DNA of 64,000 nt from Flavobacterium johnsoniae (GTDB lineage Bacteria; Bacteroidota; Bacteroidia; Flavobacteriales; Flavobacteriaceae), in NCBI RefSeq assembly GCF_001879205.1, contig NZ_MLFK01000005.1, forward strand, positions 248,001 to 312,000. The letters are read 5' to 3'. Position 1 is the first letter of the stretch; each line of letters opens with the position of its first letter. The position numbers were made by a program, and so were the translations under genes. The notes beneath the pieces are model-generated. The model was not told the DNA's origin, searched no databases, and was given only the letters and a program-made list of their open reading frames with translations. This document shows, one piece after another, positions 34,973 through 43,703 of the stretch.

Positions 34973-36108
34973 TATACTTTTTCAAAAACAACCGCCGTAT
35001 TACAACCTCCAAATCCAGAAGCCGTCTTCAAAAAATACTCAATAGCCGCCTCTTCATTTTTCTCAATAACATTTATCATCTCACTCACGCCAATTTCATC
35101 AAAACCTTTTGATTCAAAAAGTGTATTTTGATTCGTAGATTCAATAGCGATTACCGTTTCTAACAATCCCGAAGCGCCTAATGTATGACCGTAAAATCCT
35201 TTCAAACTATTTACTGGAACATTTTGTAAACCCAAACGGCTGAAAGCAATGGCTTCCATTTCGTCGTTGAATGGTGTTGCGGTTCCGTGTGCTGAAATAT
35301 AATCTAATTTATTGGGTTCGATTTGTGCTTCTTTCAAAGCATTTTGAATACTTCTGAACAAGCCTTCGCCCGTTCTTGAAGGCCCCGAAATATGATTCGC
35401 ATCGTTTATCGAACTGTCTCCAATTACTTTTATTTTGGCATTTTTGGCTTCCGCCGAAATTAAAACAGCTGCCACAGCTTCGCCCAAACTTACACCAGTT
35501 CTATTTTTAGAATACGGTTTACAAGGCAGATCACTCATCGCCTGGAAGGCATTAAATCCAGACAAAACAAATTCTGAAACTTCGTCGCCGGCCACAACAA
35601 AAACATGGTCATACAACTCAGACTGAATCATTCTTTTAGCAATTGAAACGGCCAAAATTCCAGAAACGCAGGCATTTGAAACAACGATTGGCTGTGTTTT
35701 AAATTGGAAGAAATCGGCAACATTTTTTGCTAAAACATCTAAATGTGCGTTATTAAAACTTTCCTCAGAATTGTCTTTTAAAGCCGTAACATTTCCTTTT
35801 GTGGTAGAAAGAATAAAAGCTGTTTTTGAATTGAATTCAACTCCAGCATTTTTGATAATCGGCTCTAAAGCCAAAATCATCATTTTCTCTAAACGGGAAT
35901 ATTGGGTTTCGGTACTGATTTTTGAAAAAGCAGTGTTTATTTTTTCATCAGAAATGATTGAAGCATAAAATGAATTCGGCATCAAAGAAATATCATTGTG
36001 CAGCTGGATACCAGAATCACCACGAAGAATCGCTTCGATATTGGACTCAACATCAAAACCTAAGGGCGTGATACAATTTGTTTCTGTGATGTATATTTCT
36101 CTTATCAT
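34972..36108 (-). CDS. Beta-ketoacyl-ACP synthase (second KS)
   Basis: This 378-aa condensing enzyme carries Cys in VSNACVSGILAV (about residue 147), His in SAHGTATPFND and His in KGFYGHTLGASG, so all three catalytic residues are present. It differs from the FabF-like enzymes at 32223 and 44835 in the N-terminal and active-site loop sequences. It could prime or extend the polyene or the dialkylresorcinol acyl chains; the sequence does not tell which. It follows a repeat-rich 285-bp gap that probably contains its leader. Confidence 0.88.
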   Translation of the reverse strand: MIREIYITETNCITPLGFDVESNIEAILRGDSGIQLHNDISLMPNSFYASIISDEKINTAFSKISTETQYSRLEKMMILALEPIIKNAGVEFNSKTAFILSTTKGNVTALKDNSEESFNNAHLDVLAKNVADFFQFKTQPIVVSNACVSGILAVSIAKRMIQSELYDHVFVVAGDEVSEFVLSGFNAFQAMSDLPCKPYSKNRTGVSLGEAVAAVLISAEAKNAKIKVIGDSSINDANHISGPSRTGEGLFRSIQNALKEAQIEPNKLDYISAHGTATPFNDEMEAIAFSRLGLQNVPVNSLKGFYGHTLGASGLLETVIAIESTNQNTLFESKGFDEIGVSEMINVIEKNEEAAIEYFLKTASGFGGCNTAVVFEKV

Positions 36109-36130
36109 TTTGTTATTCTTAATTTCTCTT

Positions 36131-36302
36131 CTGCAATCCCGATGCTTTGGGACAAAACCTTGCAGTATTTTTTTAACATAGATGCATAGTTCAGTTTGCT
36201 TGAAAAAGACATTTCATTTGTTTAAACAAACATAGCTATGTGTAAAATCTTGATTTTATTTAATTCTTTTATTCCCTTTTAAATTCTATGATTCTATGTG
36301 TT
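36131..36302. repeat. Nested hairpin and 128-bp degenerate inverted-repeat element
   Basis: CTGCAA (36131) pairs with TTGCAG (36160-36165) around an ATCCCGATGCTTTGGGA hairpin. The element 36175-36302 has ends AACATAGATGCATAG and CTATGATTCTATGTGTT, diverged copies of the terminal repeats seen at 30188 and 46113. Its interior has AAAAAGACATTTCATTTG, related to both. Further on (36363-36391) AATTCGTG is repeated. Confidence 0.7.
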
Positions 36303-36393
36303 TAATTTTTTTGAACACATATTTTGTAGATTTAAGCGGATTTAAATAGAATATTTTCTTTTTTAATTCGTGCTAATTCGTGAAATTTGTGTT

Positions 36394-36843
36394 CTATTTC
36401 AACAATCCTACTTTTCTTTTCCATTCCTCATAAAAAGGAGGATTCGTAAGCATTAGATTTCCTTCTTTATCTAAAAAAACCTGAACAGTTTCTCCAGTAC
36501 AAGCGACTTCGCCTTTATCATCAATAATTTTAAAACGGTAAATCATTTTGGCTGCGGGCGTGTCTACCACAGTTGTTTCGATGGTAACAACATCGCCGTA
36601 GCGCAAAGACAATTTATGTTCGCATTTTGATTTTACAATCGGCGTTGTGTAGCCGGTATTTCCTATGTCTAAATAAGTAAGTCCGTGTTTACGGCCAAAA
36701 GCTTCTCGTCCATCTTCAAAATAGGTAATATAATTGCCGTGCCAAACGATTCCAAGCGGATCAGTTTCGTTAAAACGAATTCTGATTTCGTGAGAAACGG
36801 TTAAATCTGTGGCTTCGTTATACTGTTCTTTTCTTTTTGTCAT
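36394..36843 (-). CDS. Acyl-CoA/ACP thioesterase (4HBT, YbgC-like)
   Basis: This 149-aa hot-dog thioesterase has the family active-site segment FNETDPLGIVWHGNYITYFE (catalytic Asp in TDPLG) followed by DGREAFGRKHG. In aryl polyene clusters a thioesterase of this type is proposed to edit or release chains from the ACP. The frame opens at 36855, but ATG 36843 (MTKRKEQ) is the more usual family start; both overlap the end of the ABC permease gene. Confidence 0.88.
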   Translation of the reverse strand: MTKRKEQYNEATDLTVSHEIRIRFNETDPLGIVWHGNYITYFEDGREAFGRKHGLTYLDIGNTGYTTPIVKSKCEHKLSLRYGDVVTIETTVVDTPAAKMIYRFKIIDDKGEVACTGETVQVFLDKEGNLMLTNPPFYEEWKRKVGLLK

Positions 36844-38101
36844 AAAATAATGCAATGGCTGTTGTGATAATGAAAAACAAAAATAACAAACTTATTTTTG
36901 GGATGATTTCAAGGAAAGAAACGTTACGAAGTAAAACGTCATAAAAAGCATCTAATCCCCAATTCATAGGAGATGATTTGGCAATTATCTGCATGATTTT
37001 CGGCATTGCAAAAACCGGAACCCAAACACCTCCAATTGCGGCTAAAATAATCACACTTGTGGCACCAAACGGAGCTGATTGTTCTTGTGTACTGGCAACG
37101 GTTCCTAATAAAATTCCGAATCCAATTGCAGCAAAACCTGAAAATAAAGCTACAACGCTCATCAAGGCTAAATGTCCTTCGATATTTAAAGAAGGAAGTC
37201 CGATGGATGGAAATAAAAATACCGCAACAGCAACCATCATATAAAACTGAATCATGCAGATGATCGAGTAAGTAATGGTTTTTCCAATAATCACAATTAA
37301 ATTAGAAACCGGATTGGTTCTTAAGCGAACAAAGGTTCCCTGTGATTTTTCTTTTACAATATTGATTGATAACGGAATAACGATAAAAAATATCGCAAAA
37401 AGTGTCCAGGCCGGAACGTTATGCTGCACCGAATTTGGACGAACTTCTTTATTGTTTATTTTCGGAATTATCTCTTTAAATGAAATGAAACTTTTTTGTT
37501 CAAAATCAGTAGTTCCTTCTCCTAATTGATTTTGAAAAGTCGTGTAAATCGATTTGGTTTCAATCTGTGAAATCATTTTGTCGATAGAACTCATGACCGC
37601 ATTTTTGAAACTCATTTGAACTGCCGGATCAAAATAAAGTTTGACTTCTTTTTCTTTTATAATTCGTTGAGGTTCGCTGGCTGCAGTACTATCTGTCATG
37701 CCTAAACTGCTGACAATTTTTTCGACATTTTGATCAACTTTGGCCTGTAAATCAGAACTTAAATTTTTAGGGATTACAATGGCTAATTGAAATTTTCCTT
37801 TGTAAACGTTTTCACGTGCAGCATCTTCGGTAATGGTTTTATTGTCGATCTGAGTTACAACGCTGAATAAATCGCTTTTTTCTAAATTATCAAAAACAGT
37901 TTTTGAAACAGAACCTTTGTCGTTATCTACCAATAAAATTGGAATTTTAGAATCACTGACTTTTTTAAAAGTGCTGTCCTGAATTAACGTAACGGTAATG
38001 ACCAAAACCAATGGCATTATAAAAAGAATAATCAAGCCGCCTAAATCGCGTTTAAGCAGTAAAAATTCTTTTACGACGGACATCCAAATTTTATATAGCA
38101 T
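36818..38101 (-). CDS. ABC-2 type transporter permease
   Basis: This is a 427-aa permease with one N-terminal helix (about 22-42), a large extracytoplasmic domain (about 45-220) and five or six C-terminal helices, as in YhhJ/ABC2 efflux proteins. The segment IKEKSQGTFVRLRTNPVSNL-like (VKEKSQGTFVRLR) before the helices is typical. It overlaps the ATPase gene by 11 bp; the pair forms an exporter, probably for a pigment intermediate or product (inference from context). Confidence 0.88.
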   Translation of the reverse strand: MLYKIWMSVVKEFLLLKRDLGGLIILFIMPLVLVITVTLIQDSTFKKVSDSKIPILLVDNDKGSVSKTVFDNLEKSDLFSVVTQIDNKTITEDAARENVYKGKFQLAIVIPKNLSSDLQAKVDQNVEKIVSSLGMTDSTAASEPQRIIKEKEVKLYFDPAVQMSFKNAVMSSIDKMISQIETKSIYTTFQNQLGEGTTDFEQKSFISFKEIIPKINNKEVRPNSVQHNVPAWTLFAIFFIVIPLSINIVKEKSQGTFVRLRTNPVSNLIVIIGKTITYSIICMIQFYMMVAVAVFLFPSIGLPSLNIEGHLALMSVVALFSGFAAIGFGILLGTVASTQEQSAPFGATSVIILAAIGGVWVPVFAMPKIMQIIAKSSPMNWGLDAFYDVLLRNVSFLEIIPKISLLFLFFIITTAIALFYDKKKRTV

Positions 38102-38843
38102 CTCTCAAGTCTTTACCGGTTAATGAAATAAAAACGTCTTCGAGATTTCGGGCATCTTCAACAGAATTAATTAAAGTTGAAGGTGTTCCTTTAGCGTAAA
38201 TTCTGCCCCGGTCCAAAATAGCAAGATTGGTACAGAAATCTTCGGCTTCAGCCAAATGATGTGAAGTATAAATAATAGTGGTTCCGTTTTGGTTCAACAC
38301 TTTCAGGTAATCTATAATGGCATTTTTAGACTGAACATCAACACCAACGGTTGGCTCATCTAAAAATAAAACTTTTGGTTTATGCAGAATTCCGGCAATC
38401 AGATTTACACGGCGTTTCATACCTCCCGAAAAGGTTTCTACCCGTTTATCAGCAAATTTCAGTAAACCCAAAAGATCTAAAGTTTCAATTACTTTATCTT
38501 TTAAATCGGAACCTTTTAAGCCATACATACTTCCAAAATAATGCAGGTTTTCTCTTGCTGTAAGAGTAGGGTATAAGGCATATTCCTGAGGAACAACGCC
38601 TATGATTTTTTTAATTTTTGAAGAATGATGCTGATAGTCTAAACCGTCAATTGTAAAATGACCGGATGTTGGTTTTACCAAACCGCAGAGCATTGAAATT
38701 AAGGTTGTTTTTCCGGCACCATTTGGACCCAGAAGACCAAAAACTTCTCCTTCATTTATAGTTAGCGAAACATCGTTCAAAGAATACTGGTCGGCATCTT
38801 TGTACTTTTTCGAAAGGGATTCTATTTTAATTATGGATTGCAA
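38091..38843 (-). CDS. ABC transporter ATP-binding protein
   Basis: This is a 250-aa ATPase with Walker A GPNGAGKTT (about 39-47), Q-loop VPQEYALY, signature FSGGMKRRVN, Walker B VLFLDEPTVGVD and the H-loop TSHHLAEAE. The sequence is of the drug/Nod-factor exporter (DRA) type that pairs with ABC-2 permeases. Partner gene directly downstream, overlapping 11 bp. Confidence 0.94.
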   Translation of the reverse strand: MQSIIKIESLSKKYKDADQYSLNDVSLTINEGEVFGLLGPNGAGKTTLISMLCGLVKPTSGHFTIDGLDYQHHSSKIKKIIGVVPQEYALYPTLTARENLHYFGSMYGLKGSDLKDKVIETLDLLGLLKFADKRVETFSGGMKRRVNLIAGILHKPKVLFLDEPTVGVDVQSKNAIIDYLKVLNQNGTTIIYTSHHLAEAEDFCTNLAILDRGRIYAKGTPSTLINSVEDARNLEDVFISLTGKDLRDAI

Positions 38844-38848
38844 AATAT

Positions 38849-39847
38849 CTAGCTGATGGCTTTTTTTAGTTTCTTAAAAAAGATTTCTTCTCTATTGGCA
38901 ATGTCCAAAAGTTCATCGGCAATGGTGTTGTAGGCGTCTTCTTTGGCACTTCTGTTTTTATAAATTCGAGAAGCTTCAACCGCAAAGTCACGCCATGAAT
39001 CGCCAATTTTGGTCATTTCCTTAGAAAGATCTTTTAATTCTTCATTATTTAAAATAACCGAAGCTTCCTGTAAAAATGCGGCATAAATAAAACGGAAACC
39101 ACCGCCTCCAGTTCCAATTTCTTCCTGCATACGAACCATTTGTGCCAGATAATGATTGGCTTTTTTGGTGCCGTGTTTTACGGGCCATTTCCTAATTTGT
39201 TTTGATACAAATTTGATCCCTCGAACACCTACAATTGGCATTGGTGCCAGCATATCACGGCAGGTATTTTTTATTCCTTTTATGATAGCACTTTTTAAAT
39301 CGACTTCATTTGGAATTTGAATTGGATAATACATTTGGCCGCGTGGCGCAAAAGCTCCTTTTGCAAAACGTACTTTATCTAATTCTTCATGTGTTAATGT
39401 CGTTACGGTTTCCATAACAGGATCGCTGATTAAATAATCGGTTTCCGTTTTTCCGTAAACAACTAAATTGTGTGCGTTGAAATGAAAACGATATTCGTCT
39501 GGAAAATAACTTAAATTGTAAACACCAACTTGTAATCCGGTTGGGATATTATTTTTTAAATTTTCATCCAAAGCTTTGTTTGCATTTGCTGCAGAAGAAA
39601 ATTTTTGTCTTTTTATTTTTAGGTTTAAACGGGTTGCGACTTTATTAAAAATCTGCCCAGGCAAAGTCCTGTAACTTATCGCTGGTGCATAATTAACTTT
39701 TATAAAAGGTAAATACACGAAGAAAAGCCCGGAACCGATACCAAAAACCATTGGTTCGCTAATGTTGAGTCTGTTGTTTTTTAACAGATTCGATGCTACT
39801 CCATTTTCACAGTGAGCAGATTGGTGATGTGTAAAAGTAACTTGCAT
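38849..39847 (-). CDS. BtrH-like Cys acyltransferase with DUF4872 domain
   Basis: The protein has 332 aa. The N-terminal BtrH domain (about 1-150) keeps a possible Cys-His-Asp triad: Cys13 in SAHCENGVASNLL, His126 in NAHNLVVYG and Asp142 in ISDP. The C-terminal part (about 180-330) is the helical DUF4872 region often fused to it. BtrH of butirosin synthesis moves an acyl group from an ACP to its acceptor. In this cluster the natural acyl donor would be the ACP-bound aryl polyene and the acceptor the resorcinol hydroxyl (inference). It is coupled to the upstream gene by TAATG. Confidence 0.82.
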   Translation of the reverse strand: MQVTFTHHQSAHCENGVASNLLKNNRLNISEPMVFGIGSGLFFVYLPFIKVNYAPAISYRTLPGQIFNKVATRLNLKIKRQKFSSAANANKALDENLKNNIPTGLQVGVYNLSYFPDEYRFHFNAHNLVVYGKTETDYLISDPVMETVTTLTHEELDKVRFAKGAFAPRGQMYYPIQIPNEVDLKSAIIKGIKNTCRDMLAPMPIVGVRGIKFVSKQIRKWPVKHGTKKANHYLAQMVRMQEEIGTGGGGFRFIYAAFLQEASVILNNEELKDLSKEMTKIGDSWRDFAVEASRIYKNRSAKEDAYNTIADELLDIANREEIFFKKLKKAIS

Positions 39848-40251
39848 TAATCTGTTTTAAAGTTTTTTAATTCGGTTATAGAAATTTCAAAAGCAGCGGC
39901 GTATTTATTCAAAATAGAATCGCTTAATTTAGCAAAAACAGCAGGTTTAAAATGTCTTTTTACGCGCCATTTCCACATGCCGACATAACTGGATAAAATG
40001 GTAAGATCCATTTTGTTTACTTCCATATAATAGCAGATTGGGCTTACTTCTCCATTTTCTACTTGTGCTTTTGCCTCGGCAATACGTTCGTTTATTTCAT
40101 CAATAGAATTAGAAAGAGCAATTGTTTTGGGTTCCCAGCCTGTACTTAAGGTTGTGGTATAATTGCCATTTTCATCTGTTGCATATAAAAGCTCTTTGAC
40201 ATTATTTTTCGTTAAGTTGCTTTTATCCTGAGGTACTTTGTCTTTTTCCAT
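39847..40251 (-). CDS. Conserved hypothetical protein of the flexirubin cluster
   Basis: This is a 134-aa soluble, charged protein with no signal or membrane segment. Its C-terminal half (KMDLTILSSYVGMWKWRVKR, then HFKPAVFAKLSDSILNKYAA) is helical and slightly helix-turn-helix-like, but no DNA-binding motif is convincing. The stop overlaps the BtrH-like start, suggesting that the two proteins work together. Function unknown. Confidence 0.7.
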   Translation of the reverse strand: MEKDKVPQDKSNLTKNNVKELLYATDENGNYTTTLSTGWEPKTIALSNSIDEINERIAEAKAQVENGEVSPICYYMEVNKMDLTILSSYVGMWKWRVKRHFKPAVFAKLSDSILNKYAAAFEISITELKNFKTD

Positions 40252-40260
40252 ATTGCTAAT

Positions 40261-40581
40261 TTAATTTATTAGAAACATACAGACTGAAACTATACATAAA
40301 CTAATTATTAAAAATCCCAGATTTGCGAAAGCTAAAATTCTGTTTTTCTTTACAAATAAATAAATCATTTCTATTAGTAATGCCAAATAAAACATTTGTG
40401 TTATCAAAAATAGCAGGATAAAAAATCCTAAACCGCCATCGACATGTTTGTGTCCGCTTTCGTCACAATATTTATGAGGGTCATAGGTAAAATGCCAAAA
40501 TAAGAAAACCAAACCAAGTAAAAGAATCAAAATTCCGATTCGGATTACAAGATGTAAAATGATTTTTTTTGAACTATTCAA
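40261..40581 (-). CDS. Small three-helix membrane protein
   Basis: The protein has 106 aa with three predicted transmembrane helices (about 9-28, 46-72 and 81-104). A short loop between the first two contains DPHKYCDESGHKHVDGG, with Cys and His residues. I do not recognise a family. It overlaps the upstream hot-dog gene by 8 bp, so belongs to the operon. Confidence 0.62.
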   Translation of the reverse strand: MNSSKKIILHLVIRIGILILLLGLVFLFWHFTYDPHKYCDESGHKHVDGGLGFFILLFLITQMFYLALLIEMIYLFVKKNRILAFANLGFLIISLCIVSVCMFLIN

Positions 40582-41035
40582 CCGAAACTGTTTTTTGAAT
40601 GAACAAGTTAATTTCGCATTCTAAGAGTATCTGGTCTTCGACTGAGCTTTGACAGCTCATCGTGCATAAAGTGTAATCGTCGCCAGCGAATTTTGAAACT
40701 AAATTTGCTTTGGTAATTATAGTATCGCCGACTTTTGGCAGCGAATGAATTTTTACATTTTTTAAGGCACTGATAAATCCAATTACATTTACGTTTTCAT
40801 TTTCTGTTCCGTTTTCGTCAAAAAAGTATTTTTTTCCAACAATAGACGAACAGGTCTGCGCCGTATTTTCGATTAAACCCGCTTCGATAAAAACATTATT
40901 TTGAACAAAAATATTGTCTTCTTTTATCAGGAAAATGGTTTCTACAAAGCTGGCATCAATTTCCAGAATTAAATCTACCATAAGCATTGGTGCTCGGTGC
41001 GGTAAATAATTTTGTATGTCAACTCCGGTATTCAA
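40574..41035 (-). CDS. FabZ/ApeP-like hot-dog dehydratase subunit
   Basis: The 153-aa protein begins in the FabZ manner (IQNYLPHRAPMLMVDLI). The central helix has FIEAGLIENTAQTCSS, keeping a Glu at the catalytic position, but the FabZ HFPG motif is replaced by NIFVQNN, with no His. This resembles the ApeP-type half of the heteromeric aryl polyene dehydratase. It is followed 8 bp upstream by the second such gene. Likely a structural or catalytic half-subunit acting with the His-bearing protein at 27269 (inference). Confidence 0.82.
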   Translation of the reverse strand: MNTGVDIQNYLPHRAPMLMVDLILEIDASFVETIFLIKEDNIFVQNNVFIEAGLIENTAQTCSSIVGKKYFFDENGTENENVNVIGFISALKNVKIHSLPKVGDTIITKANLVSKFAGDDYTLCTMSCQSSVEDQILLECEINLFIQKTVSVE

Positions 41036-41043
41036 AATCTATA

Positions 41044-41472
41044 TTATTTGGCTAAAACGGTTTTCATTTGTCCGTTTGCAATTTCTTCATTGTTTAATGT
41101 CGTAACAATATCCACCAAAGTAATTCCGGCAAATTCCTGCAGAATAGTTACCGTTGACTGGATTGTATCGTTAATTTTTGGCAGCTTTTTAATTTCAATT
41201 TCTTTAATAGAACCAATGTAACCCGTTGGGGCTGTTTCGTTTCTTAAAAAGAACTGATAACCCGTATGCAGCGCCACAGATTGAGCCATGTGCTCAATTA
41301 AACCCGCTTCTAAAAAGGCATTACTGTCAAAAAAAATATTGTCACTTTTAATTGTATAACCAGAAACTAATGAGGTTTCACTATAAGAAAGCATGCTGTC
41401 TACCATTACAAAAGGAAACTTTTGCGGTAATAAATTCTCGACAGCTTCTTTTTCTAAAAGTAAAACGTCCAT
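41044..41472 (-). CDS. FabZ/ApeP-like hot-dog dehydratase subunit (second copy)
   Basis: The 142-aa protein is related to its downstream neighbour: LLPQKFPFVMVDSMLSY at the N-terminus, FLEAGLIEHMAQSVALH in the central helix. The Glu position is kept, and the His of HFPG is replaced in DNIFFDSN. The open frame runs to 41640, but the real start is ATG 41472, which overlaps the darB stop as TAATG (ATG 41478 is an alternative). Confidence 0.82.
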   Translation of the reverse strand: MDVLLLEKEAVENLLPQKFPFVMVDSMLSYSETSLVSGYTIKSDNIFFDSNAFLEAGLIEHMAQSVALHTGYQFFLRNETAPTGYIGSIKEIEIKKLPKINDTIQSTVTILQEFAGITLVDIVTTLNNEEIANGQMKTVLAK

Positions 41473-42605
41473 TAGCATACAGTTAAATACGCATAGGCGA
41501 AAGAAAATCTTCCACTTTCCGGAACTGATAAAAGAATATGATCTCCTTTTTTCAGGTTTCCTGAATTCATTAATTCTTCTAGAGCAAGGTAAATAGAGGC
41601 AGAACCAACATTCCCTACTCTTGAAAGATTCATAAACCATTTATCATCAGTCATTCCGATGCCTTTTTCATTTAATCCTTTTTTCAATCCTTCAACAAAA
41701 AAGTTAGAAGAAACGTGAGGAATAAAATAATCGACATCTTCAGATTTGATATTGTTTTTATCCATGGCATCTTTCATGCTTTCGGCACCTTTTGACAGGA
41801 TAAACTCATCTAACAATTTTACATCTTGTTTGATAGAAAAAACAGATTCGTTTAACCATTGTTCCGGTGCATAATCGCTCCATGATTTGATTTCTCCGTT
41901 TTCTAATTTATCACCTCCGGCATACATGCAGGTTTCTAATTCGTAAGCATACGAAAAAGCTTCCATCCATTCTATTTTTAGAGAAATTGCTCCTTTTGGT
42001 TCATTTTCTAATAAAAAAGCACCGGCACCGTCAGATAACATCCAGCGTAAAAAATCTTTTTTGAAAGCTATGATAGGCTGTTCTTCAAGTGTTTTTAAAT
42101 TGTCGGCTTCGTGATTGTATTTTTGAGCATTCAGCCAGGTAGAAACTTTTTCTGATCCTGTGCAGATTGCATTTTTTGAATTTCCAGATTTTACCGAAAG
42201 AAAACCAAATTTAAGAGAGTTCATTCCGGCACAGCAAACTCCTGTTGAAGAGTTTAATTCTACCGATTTATTTTTTAGCAGACCATGAACCATCGCGGCA
42301 TGCGAAGGCAGAAAAATATCCGGAGTTGAGGTTCCGCATGAAAGTACTTCTAAATCCTGAGGCGTAAAATTTTCGTCGAACAACGGCAAAATAGCATTTC
42401 GTGTTAATTCGGCATTACTGTGTGTGCTTTTTCCTGTTTTGTCAACAGCATAATAACGGCTTGTAATTTTGTTGTTGCGCAAAATAATACGTCTTGCCTT
42501 AGAGGCAGTATCGTTGATAAGGCCCAAGTAAGCTTCCATTTCTTCATTTGAAACAGCTTCGTTTGGCAAATATTTTGCAGCTTTTGTGATATATACTTCA
42601 AACAT
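41472..42605 (-). CDS. darB: Ketosynthase III-like DarB of dialkylresorcinol synthesis
   Basis: This 377-aa FabH-fold enzyme has the probable active Cys125 in TGVCCAGMNS, His in FIPHVSSNFF and Asn in NLSRVGNVGSASIY. In known systems DarB joins two beta-oxoacyl precursors with DarA to form the 2,5-dialkylresorcinol moiety of flexirubin. The adjacent flavodoxin-like darA gene and the pigment context support the assignment. Confidence 0.9.
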   Translation of the reverse strand: MFEVYITKAAKYLPNEAVSNEEMEAYLGLINDTASKARRIILRNNKITSRYYAVDKTGKSTHSNAELTRNAILPLFDENFTPQDLEVLSCGTSTPDIFLPSHAAMVHGLLKNKSVELNSSTGVCCAGMNSLKFGFLSVKSGNSKNAICTGSEKVSTWLNAQKYNHEADNLKTLEEQPIIAFKKDFLRWMLSDGAGAFLLENEPKGAISLKIEWMEAFSYAYELETCMYAGGDKLENGEIKSWSDYAPEQWLNESVFSIKQDVKLLDEFILSKGAESMKDAMDKNNIKSEDVDYFIPHVSSNFFVEGLKKGLNEKGIGMTDDKWFMNLSRVGNVGSASIYLALEELMNSGNLKKGDHILLSVPESGRFSFAYAYLTVC

Positions 42606-42622
42606 AATCTAAAATTCTCTTT

Positions 42623-43525
42623 CTAAACTCCTTGATAATACTGAGTTTCTCTTTTTATGGTGTTTAATTTAAAGGGGTAGGAAATAAGGTGCAATATATA
42701 CACTATTGGTGAGATTAACCAAATCGCAAGGAATAAATAAACATTAAATACTTTTAGAAGCTGTTTTCGGTTTTTTTGATTTTTATAAATAAGGTTTGAC
42801 CATTTATTGAAAATTTTATTGGCAGTTTTGTCAACAGTCACTAAATAGGGACTAATCTTTACAGCGTCAATGGCCACTAATTTGGGCTGTAAATGCTGTA
42901 AATTGTTTTCATTAAATGCTTCTAAAATTACTTCTCCAAATTTTGGAGATTCCTGAATATCCTTTTCTGAAACTCCCGGTAGAGGAAAAATACCTAAATA
43001 TTTTTTCTTAACTCCGGAAAACATCCACTCTACAATTGTAATAACACTGATTAAATTTCCTACACGATCTACTAAAGCTACATTGCCAACTAATTGTGCA
43101 TTGGCTTCTTTTAGCAAAGTTTTGATTTTTTCCTGTGCCATAATCCACATATTTCTCGAACCGCTGATGGTTACTACCGGCGTATTGTTGAGGATTTTTT
43201 TGGCGTCGTCACTTTTTAAAAAAGAGTTGACAGGGATAGAGGGCGATAAATACCAAACTTGATAGTGGAAAAGGACTAAATCGAATTTTGTGTTTAAAAT
43301 CTCTTCAGGAACTGGTTTTAATGCTGTCGGGATCTGTAAAAAAGATTCTGGAAAGGCATCAAAAAAAGAATTTTTATCCCAAGGAAAAGGGAATGGTTTT
43401 TCTAGTTGAATTTCGTGAAAAGTTACATTTATATTCTCTGAATTTAGAAACGGTTTTGCGATGTTTTGCGCAATGGTTTCTAACTGCCCTGATTGAGAAT
43501 AATAAATAACGAGAACATTTTTCAT
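42623..43525 (-). CDS. darA: DarA, dialkylresorcinol-forming aromatase (flavodoxin-like)
   Basis: This 300-aa protein begins with a flavodoxin-type phosphate-binding strand-loop (MKNVLVIYYSQSGQLETIAQ) and has FHYQVWYLSPSIPVNSFLKS and TISGSRNMWIMAQEKIKTLL. The C-terminus has a hydrophobic segment (about 270-290). This matches the family annotated as dialkylresorcinol condensing enzyme DarA. The frame extends upstream to 43633, but ATG 43525 starts the conserved strand and follows a TATTTTTG promoter box. It lies 17 bp before darB. Confidence 0.88.
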   Translation of the reverse strand: MKNVLVIYYSQSGQLETIAQNIAKPFLNSENINVTFHEIQLEKPFPFPWDKNSFFDAFPESFLQIPTALKPVPEEILNTKFDLVLFHYQVWYLSPSIPVNSFLKSDDAKKILNNTPVVTISGSRNMWIMAQEKIKTLLKEANAQLVGNVALVDRVGNLISVITIVEWMFSGVKKKYLGIFPLPGVSEKDIQESPKFGEVILEAFNENNLQHLQPKLVAIDAVKISPYLVTVDKTANKIFNKWSNLIYKNQKNRKQLLKVFNVYLFLAIWLISPIVYILHLISYPFKLNTIKRETQYYQGV

Positions 43526-43550
43526 TAGGTTTGTCTGCTTTGGTTGCGGA

Positions 43551-43558
43551 CAAAAATA
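43551..43558 (-). promoter_or_regulatory. Promoter -7 box of darA
   Basis: On the minus strand TATTTTTG (plus-strand CAAAAATA) lies 25 bases before ATG 43525. No TTG at the ideal -33 distance. The 178-bp gap also contains a GCCACAGAT repeat fragment near 43630. Confidence 0.5.
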
Positions 43559-43703
43559 AGTAAATTTATTTAAACGGATTTTCTTGTTTACGGGATGAAG
43601 GGTTTGCCGCGAATTACAAGATTTTTTTGCCACAGATAAAATGATTAACGCAGACTATTTCTTCAAAAAAAACTTGCACTTTTGAGCCTTCGCACCTTTG
43701 TAT

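Noticed and set aside
43526..43633. N-terminal extension of DarA
   Set aside because: The extra 36 residues are unlike the family and cover the TATTTTTG promoter box; ATG 43525 begins the flavodoxin-like strand.
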